Source of the DNA: DASZCR01 sp035942915
GTDB lineage: Bacteria > Acidobacteriota > Blastocatellia > Pyrinomonadales > Pyrinomonadaceae
Length of the DNA stretch: 19,961 nucleotides
Reading direction: 5' to 3'
Assembly (NCBI GenBank): GCA_035942915.1
Contig: DASZCR010000066.1
Location: 1-19,961, forward strand
A program made the translations under genes and the position numbers. Below the pieces are notes generated by a model. That model made no database searches and was not told the origin of the DNA. It saw only the letters and a program-made list of their open reading frames with translations. Positions 14,686 to 19,961 of the stretch are shown in pieces (position 1 is the first letter of the stretch; each line of letters begins with the position of its first letter).

Positions 14686-15750
14686 ATGAACAAAGAAGAG
14701 AGTCACGCTCCCGCTCTGCGCCCCGCGCCGCTCGTCGAAGTGCGTCGCGGCGAGATTGTCGAATCCAGACATCGCGGCCACATCGCCGTCGTCGATGGCG
14801 ACCGCCAACTCATCGCCTCTCTGGGCGCCGCCGAGACCGTCACCTACATGCGTTCGTCGGCCAAGCTGCATCAGGCCGTCCCACTCGTCGCCTCCGGCGC
14901 GGCCGAACGCTTCCGTTTGACAGACCGCGAGTTGGCCGTCGCCTGCGGCTCGCACAGCGGCGAAGCCGTCCACGCCGAGACCGTCGCCGGAATGCTCACA
15001 AAAATCGGCCTCACGGCCGACGCGCTCAAGTGCGGCGTACACGAGCCTTTCGACCGGCGGACGGCCGAGCGTCTGCGCCAGCACGGCGAACTGCCCAACG
15101 TCTTGCAGAACAACTGCTCCGGCAAGCACACCGGGATGCTCGCCCTCGCACTCCACCTCGGCGCGCCGACAGAGACTTACGACCACCCCGATAATCCCGT
15201 CCAACAGGCCATCCTGCGCGCCATCGCGGCCTTCTCAGACGTTCCGGCCGCAGCGATTGCCGCCGGTGTGGACGGCTGCGGAGTCCCCGTCTATGGCCTC
15301 TCCGTGCGCTCGATGGCGCTGATGTACGCGCGGCTGGTCGCGCCACCGCCCGATTTCGACGAGAACTGGCGCACGGCCTGTACGCGCCTGACGGCGGCCG
15401 TCACTGCTCACCCGGAGATGGTCGGCGGCACGGTCGAGCGTTTCGACACGGAATTGATGCGCGCCGCAGAGGGGCGTTTGGTCTCAAAAGTGGGCGCTGA
15501 AGGCGTCTACACGGCGGCCGTGCTGCCCTGCCGCGAGTGGCCGCGCGGACTCGGTGTCGCTTTTAAGATAGAAGACGGCGAAGACCGCCGCGCGCGTCCG
15601 ACCGTCGCCGTCGAGACTCTGCGACAACTCCGCGTCCTGCGAGACGGCGCGCTCGAAGCCATGCGCCCGTATAGCCGCTTTCCCGTCCGTAACCATCGCG
15701 GCGACTTGGTAGGCGAAATCCGTCCCGACTTCGTCTTGGAGGGAATTTAA
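14686..15750 (+). CDS. L-asparaginase, R. etli AsnA type (COG4448)
   Basis: The 354-residue protein matches the asparaginase II family unrelated to the E. coli enzymes. Motifs are VESRHRGHIAVVDGD (25-39), the SxxK motif S57-K60 in MRSSAKLHQAVPL, CGSHSGE (87-93), NNCSGKHTG (142-150) with C144 and K147, GVDGCGVPVYGL (194-205) with C198, and SKVGAEG (267-273). In the R. etli enzyme the corresponding Ser/Lys pairs form the active site and the Cys/Lys/Cys residues bind zinc. It hydrolyses asparagine to aspartate and ammonia in the cytoplasm. The ATG at 14686 is preferred; an ATG at 14656 would add ten residues whose TTA, AGA and AGT codons are atypical here. No Shine-Dalgarno is visible for either start. 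Confidence 0.88.
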   Translation: MNKEESHAPALRPAPLVEVRRGEIVESRHRGHIAVVDGDRQLIASLGAAETVTYMRSSAKLHQAVPLVASGAAERFRLTDRELAVACGSHSGEAVHAETVAGMLTKIGLTADALKCGVHEPFDRRTAERLRQHGELPNVLQNNCSGKHTGMLALALHLGAPTETYDHPDNPVQQAILRAIAAFSDVPAAAIAAGVDGCGVPVYGLSVRSMALMYARLVAPPPDFDENWRTACTRLTAAVTAHPEMVGGTVERFDTELMRAAEGRLVSKVGAEGVYTAAVLPCREWPRGLGVAFKIEDGEDRRARPTVAVETLRQLRVLRDGALEAMRPYSRFPVRNHRGDLVGEIRPDFVLEGI

Positions 15751-16048
15751 AACGCTCGCAGGGAAGTGGTCGGAAAAGATTCAGTGACCACGAGACGTTA
15801 AACCGTCAGCCTCGACACGAGCGTCCGCCGCACTGATTCCCACAGGTTGGCGACCGCGACGGCAACCCTTCTCGCCGCAACAAATAAAGCACATTTTCAA
15901 GTTCTGCGGCCGACGCTCCCTCCCGGCATTTCGCAAAAAATAGTGCATCAAAACAGGGCGAATGTATGGTTTTGTAGTAGCGGGAATGTACGATTTTCGG
16001 GTTTTGAGACCTGACGAGGGAATTAGTACGTTACCGGACATAGAGAGG
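15751..16048. other. Gene-free AT-richer spacer with imperfect 24-bp direct repeats
   Basis: No coding frame here has a plausible start and domain. An 86-residue minus-strand frame (15781-16041) looks spurious. A weak GTGGTC/GACCAC stem (15766-15791) follows the asparaginase stop. GAATGTAYGRTTTT occurs at 15960 and 15984, 24 bp apart, and CAAAAC (15949-15954) can pair with either following GTTTTG. Base composition is clearly lower in GC than the flanking genes. Confidence 0.4.
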
Positions 16049-16066
16049 AGGTAAACGATTTTACCT
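16049..16066. promoter_or_regulatory. Perfect 7-bp inverted repeat overlapping the -35 region
   Basis: AGGTAAA and TTTACCT flank CGAT. The right arm contains the TTTACC hexamer proposed as the -35 box of the downstream RNA gene, so a protein bound here could block or recruit polymerase. Confidence 0.4.
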
Positions 16067-16087
16067 GAAGAAATCGCTATTTATAAT
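16060..16087 (+). promoter_or_regulatory. Sigma70-like promoter for the structured RNA
   Basis: TTTACC (16060-16065) is separated by 16 bp from a perfect TATAAT (16082-16087). Transcription would begin near 16094. This is the best promoter-like pair in the window. Confidence 0.5.
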
Positions 16088-16093
16088 TTCCGC

Positions 16094-16445
16094 AATAAGT
16101 TGCGGGTGAAGGGAGGGCGAAGTGGCACGGTCGTTGCAAAAAGGGGAAGTGGTTAAAACGTAGAGGGGTTATATAGAGTTATCGGGTCAGGCTCGGAGAC
16201 AGCAGTAAGCGAAAACTTTGGGGGAGGTTTTCTCTTACTAAGTAGCGGACAGCAACTCTTCGGGGGAACGGAGTGGTTGTCGGCTAAGCAGTCAAAGGGC
16301 ATCAGTTGCTGGGTTGCTGGTGGCGTTCTGGAGAGGCTTTGGGGGAACCCTTCAGAGAAGCCAGCAACCCGCAAATGTTTGACCGAATAGCTTTAAATAA
16401 TCGGAAAGCGCGGTGAGCGGAAAAGCTCACCGCGCTTATTTTTTT
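16094..16445 (+). ncRNA. Probable stand-alone structured RNA with three GGGGGA-loop hairpins
   Basis: The inferred start follows the TATAAT; the end is the terminator T-tract. The core is hairpin A, 16204-16239 (AGTAAG.GAAAAC with GTTTTC.CTTACT, one mismatch; loop TTTGGGGGAG); hairpin B, 16243-16286 (TAGC/GCTA and an 11-bp arm with one A-G mismatch and one G-U; loop TTCGGGGGAACG); and hairpin C, 16291-16383 (GTCAAA/TTTGAC, CAT/ATG, TTGC/GCAA, GGGTTGCTGG/CCAGCAACCC, apical CTGGAG/CTTCAG; loop CTTTGGGGGAA). A further CCGCAA-TAAG-TTGCGG hairpin lies at 16090-16105. The G-U pairs in B and C would be A-C mismatches on the other strand, so the RNA is plus-strand. I see no tmRNA, RNase P, 6S or SRP signature, and no plus-strand gene follows. 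The 5' end is the least certain part. Confidence 0.65.
16406..16445 (+). terminator. Strong Rho-independent terminator ending the structured RNA
   Basis: AAGCGCGGTGAGC (16406-16418) pairs perfectly with GCTCACCGCGCTT (16425-16437) over 13 bp, loop GGAAAA, followed by A and seven T (16439-16445). The T-tract is on the plus strand only, so it ends plus-strand transcription although the next gene is on the minus strand. Confidence 0.9.
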
Positions 16446-16483
16446 GCCCGCCCATTTTCTCGACGATATCTCCGGTGCTCTCG

Positions 16484-17662
16484 TCACATCTCGCGTTTGC
16501 CGACGAGGCGCGTGGCCGTGTCGCCGCCCACGTGCGCGTCTTCAAGGTTGAGGCGCAGCATGCCTCCGGCGTCGCTGTAGGCTTCGCGCGCGGTTGCCTG
16601 TGCGCGTCGGCGGAGGAAGATGATGCCGCCGAAGAGTCCGCCGATGCTCAGGCAGAGCAGAATGGCGAGGCCGGTCGTCTTGAGTGTCGTCAAAATCACG
16701 TTGCCCATCGTGTTGGTGTAACGCTCTTCGGCGCGCGCCTGTGCGTGCGGGTTGTCGCCGAGCCAGCGCACCTCTTTTTCGTACTTCACATTCGAGGCCA
16801 GCGCGGCTGCCGTGCTCTCGTCGGCGGCGTCGAAAACGAAGACCGAGTAATTACCCTCGCGTTTGTAGAAAGAGGGGATGGGCTGCCCCGCCTGCCGCAG
16901 TTGGTTGATGCGCTCGTTGATGCGTGCGTCGTTGTCTGCGGCGTACTGCGGCGTGGTGAACTCGATGATGACGAGTTGCGCATCGCCGTAGCGCGCTGCG
17001 ACGGCCTCTGTCCCGCCCTCGAATGAGACGGCGTCGAGAGCCGTGTGCGTAGTGCCGACAATCTTTTGCAGGACGGGCAGGCTGACGGCGTAGTCTGCGC
17101 TCGCCTGCGCCTGTTCCCAGTCGGGTAGGTGTTGAACGAGAACTGGAAATTCGCCGGGCTTGGCGTCGATGGACTGCTCGACCGCGCGCGCGAGGGCAGA
17201 GATTTGGTCTTCGGCGACAGACCCTTTGGGCGTTGCAGAGACGATGACGAAGGCAGAGCCTTTGACGAAACCAAGCGTCCCCGGAGATGAGAAGGCGGCT
17301 CGCCCGGCTCCCTCCAAGCCTTGTGCTCCGACGCGCGCGCCGCGTCCCTTGGCCTCTCTGGTCAGGAGCGAGTAGGCGGCTCCGTTGGAACTCGTCTGAA
17401 AAACCGTGACGGAGAGTTGTTCGCCCGCGCCCGTCTGGTAGAGACGCATGGCGGCGGTGGAGATTTCAAAATCCTCCTGCTTGAGCCCTGCGCCGGAGAG
17501 GTCGGGCGCGGAGGCCGCACCGGCGGCGACGAAATCGCCGAAGCGTTCGGAGAGGAGGCGCGCCGCTGCATCGTCCGCAGCGACGGCGGCGACCGTCGCT
17601 TGAACGACGACAAGCGCGACGAGCGCGAACGTGTAGAACAGTTTTCGCAGTGAGTAGAGCAC
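16484..17662 (-). CDS. DUF6599-type protein with signal sequence and C-terminal membrane segment
   Basis: The 392-residue protein has an N-terminal signal sequence (about 5-29, ending VAAVAAD), a long periplasmic part, one transmembrane helix at 330-350 (TGLAILLCLSIGGLFGGIIFL) followed by RRR, and a short cytoplasmic tail. The periplasmic part (AARLLSERFGDFVAAGAASA, then YQTGAGEQLSVTVFQTSSNGAAYSLL) matches what I know of DUF6599 proteins of Acidobacteriota; their function is unknown. The start is GTG at 17662, with AGGAAGG about 13 nt upstream. It is the last gene of the minus-strand run, 130 bp after the bPH2 gene, and faces the structured RNA tail to tail. Confidence 0.78.
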   Translation of the reverse strand: MLYSLRKLFYTFALVALVVVQATVAAVAADDAAARLLSERFGDFVAAGAASAPDLSGAGLKQEDFEISTAAMRLYQTGAGEQLSVTVFQTSSNGAAYSLLTREAKGRGARVGAQGLEGAGRAAFSSPGTLGFVKGSAFVIVSATPKGSVAEDQISALARAVEQSIDAKPGEFPVLVQHLPDWEQAQASADYAVSLPVLQKIVGTTHTALDAVSFEGGTEAVAARYGDAQLVIIEFTTPQYAADNDARINERINQLRQAGQPIPSFYKREGNYSVFVFDAADESTAAALASNVKYEKEVRWLGDNPHAQARAEERYTNTMGNVILTTLKTTGLAILLCLSIGGLFGGIIFLRRRAQATAREAYSDAGGMLRLNLEDAHVGGDTATRLVGKREM

Positions 17663-17792
17663 GATTTTGGAAACCCTTCCTGTGTGCGGAGAACGCCGGT
17701 GCCGGTGGCGAGCCTAGCTGTCAGGATACACGTCTTCGATGTCCCGCGAGCGAGCATCGTTGCGTTCGGCAATAATAAAGGCTCGTGGGCGC

Positions 17793-18458
17793 TTACTGCC
17801 AGCGCCGGAGTTCGCGCAGGAGAAGGTCTGCGTGGCGACGCGGGTCTGGAATGTCGTCGAGGATGGTCGTTCCGCCATCCGCACCCGCGTTGTCCACGAC
17901 CACGTCGCCGAAGCCGAGCAGGCGTTGGAAGATGGTAGTCGTCACCGTCACGTCCTGAATGTTGCGCAAGGGGATGTTGCGCGTCGTCTGCGAGATGAAG
18001 CCACGGTCAATCTCAATCTTCGAGTCGGTCAGCGTGTAGCGCACCATCATTCGCTTGAGGTGGAAATAGGCGGGGATAAGTAGGAGCGCGAGCGCCAGCG
18101 GTATCAGGACGTAGAGCGAAACGGTGTCGGGGGCGAGCCAGCCGAGGAGCGCCACCAGAAGGACGCCGCAGAGCGCGGCCAGCGCGTAACCAATTTTGAC
18201 GAAGAGCAGCGTCGGGCGGACGGTGAAGATAATCTTCTCTTCAGAGTCTTCGAGCTGACCGCGCGCAGGCAGGTTCGGCGCATGCGCGTAGGCTTGCGGG
18301 TCGGAGGCAAGCGCTTGCTGCGGCGGGCGCGTGGCGACGCGCGTCTCTTCGGACGGGGCGACGCGTGTCGCTTCAGCATCGGCCGAAGCCGCGCCGCAGG
18401 CCGGACAGAAACGCGCGCCGGGGTTCAGACGTTGGCCGCAGTTCTCACAAAATTGCAT
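17793..18458 (-). CDS. Zinc-ribbon bPH2 (YdbS-like) membrane protein
   Basis: The 221-residue protein opens with a zinc ribbon (C4/C7 in FCENCGQRL, C18/C21 in FCPACGAA), followed by a disordered Ala/Pro-rich linker (25-70), two adjacent transmembrane helices (about 87-109 and 113-131), and a bacterial PH domain of the YdbS/DUF304 type (about 134-215: VRYTLTDSKIEIDRGFIS, then RNIPLRNIQDVTV and GFGDVVVDNAG). Such proteins sit in the inner membrane with ribbon and PH domain in the cytoplasm; their ligands are unknown. ATG at 18458 places the ribbon at the N-terminus as is usual; GTG at 18470 overlaps the upstream stop by 4 bp (GTGA) and is a real alternative, implying coupling to the response-regulator gene. 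Confidence 0.85.
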   Translation of the reverse strand: MQFCENCGQRLNPGARFCPACGAASADAEATRVAPSEETRVATRPPQQALASDPQAYAHAPNLPARGQLEDSEEKIIFTVRPTLLFVKIGYALAALCGVLLVALLGWLAPDTVSLYVLIPLALALLLIPAYFHLKRMMVRYTLTDSKIEIDRGFISQTTRNIPLRNIQDVTVTTTIFQRLLGFGDVVVDNAGADGGTTILDDIPDPRRHADLLLRELRRWQ

Positions 18459-18466
18459 CTCTCGCT

Positions 18467-19961
18467 TCACCTCTCAAGTGCCGAAGTCCCTGCGACGCGC
18501 ACCGCGTCGAGAAGCTGCGCAGGCTCGCACGGGAGCATGATTATATCGTGCGCGCCCTCTTCGAGCGCCACGTCGCGCGACGACTCGTAACGTGACGGCA
18601 GAAGCAGGACGAAGGGCAGCATCCGGTCTCCGCCCGTCTGTTTACGCAGACGACGCAGCATCTCAAGGCCGTCCATGTCGTGCAACTCGAAGTCGACGAG
18701 CAGGAGGTCTGGACGCTCGATGCGCAGGAGATTGAGGGCTTGCTGGCCGTCGAAGGCCGCGCGCACCTCGTAGCCTGCCGAACGGATGAGCAGATTGAGT
18801 TGCGCCATGCGCGCCGCATCTGAGACGGTCAGAAGAAGCCGTCTCGGCATCGACGCTCCACCGGCCGCGCGTCGTTCGCGTTCGCGCATGACGGCTTCAA
18901 GCGCCGCGCCTGAGAGCGCGCCTCGCCCGCCGTCACTTCCTCCTCCTGCACGTGCGCCCGTCTGTGAGGCGACACCCGCCGCAATCTCCGTGTCATCGTG
19001 TGCGCGCTTCTCGCGCACGGCGCGACCGAGTGCGTCCGTGTCGCGGCGCGTCCGCGCGCTCGTCTCGAACGGCTCTCTGCGTTGCGCCCCCGCCCCTTCA
19101 GCATCCGACGCCGCGCGCACGTCGCCGCTTGCGCCCGGTTCGTGGACGCCGTGTGCGACGACGCGCGCCGTCGCAGAGGGTGTCCGTGCGACGTTCAGCG
19201 CCGCTTCGGCGTGTTCGATGAGGCGCTCGGCTTGCGTGCCGTCTGCGGGGAAGGAACTGATGCCGACGGCGAGGTCAGCCGCAGGGCGCGTCTCCGAAAA
19301 CTGTCGGCGCAAGGCCATGAGGCTCGCGTGCGCGGCCGTTGCATCCTGCCCCGGAAGGTAGACGAGCAGAATGGTCGGGCCGTAGAAGGTGACGGCATCG
19401 AGTCGTCGCAACTGAAGCTTGAAGAAACCGTAAGCTTCCGCGAGCAGCCGCTCCGAATCCGCGCCGAGTAAGTGTGGACTCGCGCCGCGCGCATCGCTGA
19501 CGAGCGCGAGAGCACCCGTCGTTCCGCTCTCTGCGTCGGCCGTCACGGCATCGACGACGAGCAGGAAGTTATCAATCTCGGAACGCTGTTCGGCGACGAG
19601 GGGTGCGCTCCTGCGTCCCGCTTCAACGCGCCAGAACAGCGAATCGAGACGCGTGCGCAACTCGTCTCGCGGCGTCGCCAGCGCGAGATAATCATCGACG
19701 CCGATTTGCAGCGCCGCTCCGCGCAGGGAGCGTTCGTCGCGTTGATAGAGAAAGACGACGGGCAACGCGTAGGTCTCTGGGCGCATGCGCCAGCGGCGTG
19801 CGAGCGCCGACGCCTCGGCGAAGCCTTCCTCGTCTGCACGCGGCACGACGAGCGCCACGTCGGGCGCAAATTCCGCGACGGCCTGTGCGGCGTGCGACGG
19901 CGTCGCGCGTCGCACCTCATAACCGACCGTGCTCAACTCCTCTTCCAGAGCGGCCGTCAGA
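18467..19961 (-). CDS. Receiver/degenerate-GGDEF/receiver regulator, N-terminus outside window
   Basis: The frame stays open to the window edge, reading LTAALEEEL before the TTG at 19936, so the 5' end is missing. Numbering from that TTG: residues 1-105 look like a receiver domain lacking the phospho-acceptor (PDVALVVPRAD); 120-265 resemble a GGDEF domain in which the signature is replaced by FYGPTI (184-189) while VGISSFPADGTQAERLIEHAEAAL (first part 224-240) is kept; 266-362 is a low-complexity linker; 363-489 is a second receiver (LLLVDFELHDMDGLEM) with acceptor D415 present. The usual switch lysine region reads MLPCEP, so the Lys is lost. This architecture resembles PleD but should not make c-di-GMP; it may bind partners or nucleotides. 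The stop overlaps the possible GTG start of the bPH2 gene. Confidence 0.82.
   Translation of the reverse strand, partial: LTAALEEELSTVGYEVRRATPSHAAQAVAEFAPDVALVVPRADEEGFAEASALARRWRMRPETYALPVVFLYQRDERSLRGAALQIGVDDYLALATPRDELRTRLDSLFWRVEAGRRSAPLVAEQRSEIDNFLLVVDAVTADAESGTTGALALVSDARGASPHLLGADSERLLAEAYGFFKLQLRRLDAVTFYGPTILLVYLPGQDATAAHASLMALRRQFSETRPAADLAVGISSFPADGTQAERLIEHAEAALNVARTPSATARVVAHGVHEPGASGDVRAASDAEGAGAQRREPFETSARTRRDTDALGRAVREKRAHDDTEIAAGVASQTGARAGGGSDGGRGALSGAALEAVMRERERRAAGGASMPRRLLLTVSDAARMAQLNLLIRSAGYEVRAAFDGQQALNLLRIERPDLLLVDFELHDMDGLEMLRRLRKQTGGDRMLPFVLLLPSRYESSRDVALEEGAHDIIMLPCEPAQLLDAVRVAGTSALER

Noticed and set aside
15781..16041. 86-residue minus-strand frame with a KMCFICCGEKGC segment
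   Set aside because: No ribosome binding site or domain is visible, composition shifts along it, and it covers the AT-rich non-coding spacer; the Cys cluster is probably chance.
16153..16374. Small minus-strand frames over the hairpin region
   Set aside because: They run through perfect RNA stems and their translations look random; the terminator and the G-U pairs point to a plus-strand RNA.
16094..16445. tmRNA, RNase P, 6S, SRP RNA, group II intron or retron RNA
   Set aside because: No T-arm or CCA-type end, no GAGGAAAGTCC-type P4 motif, no SRP GNAR loop stem, no domain V, and no reverse transcriptase gene nearby.
1..19961. tRNA or rRNA genes, insertion sequences, phage genes or restriction/defence genes
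   Set aside because: None seen on either strand; all confident genes are metabolic, envelope or signalling genes.

Overview
The window is a GC-rich chromosomal stretch from a Gram-negative bacterium. The combination of a DUF4388 (PATAN-type) protein, a DUF6599-type membrane protein, a peptidase-S13 DacB with a long Pro/Thr linker, LPS-core genes and an R. etli-type asparaginase fits Acidobacteriota, most likely Blastocatellia. This placement is inferred from gene content and style; no rRNA marker is present. Almost all of the window is ordinary dense coding sequence on both strands, with occasional TTG and GTG starts.

Layout: (1) 1-1404, 3' part of a periplasmic-type amidohydrolase, converging with an HD-GYP protein (1375-2100, minus). 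(2) A 521-bp gap, then a DUF4388 protein (2622-3347), an unrecognised Cys-containing protein (3460-4221, minus) and a cytochrome P450 (4349-5701). (3) 5756-8613, a tight run of Trm112-like protein, GT9 heptosyltransferase-like protein, a small lipoprotein with SPOR-like features and a heptose-7-phosphate kinase: an LPS/heptose cassette. (4) 8690-13645, envelope genes: L,D-transpeptidase, membrane-anchored M20 peptidase, DacB/PBP4 and a DapF homologue. (5) 13646-14628, a double hairpin, a structured leader, a secreted 3D-domain protein and a strong terminator. (6) 14686-15750, asparaginase. (7) 15751-16483, a gene-free, AT-richer block holding a probable stand-alone structured RNA. (8) 16484-19961, a minus-strand run: receiver/degenerate-GGDEF/receiver protein (cut by the window end), zinc-ribbon bPH2 membrane protein and DUF6599-type protein.

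Regions 3-5 mostly serve the cell envelope: LPS core sugars, peptidoglycan cross-linking and trimming, DAP chemistry and a 3D-domain wall enzyme.

The most interesting signal is non-coding. At 16204-16445 three consecutive strong hairpins each present nearly the same apical loop, TTYGGGGGAR, and are followed by a textbook Rho-independent terminator. G-U pairs in two stems and the terminator T-tract both assign the RNA to the plus strand. I do not recognise the class. Two further points stand out: the DapF homologue has serine at both catalytic cysteine positions, and the 3D-domain gene has a 122-nt leader closed by a perfect 10-bp stem that looks like an unassigned cis-regulatory RNA.
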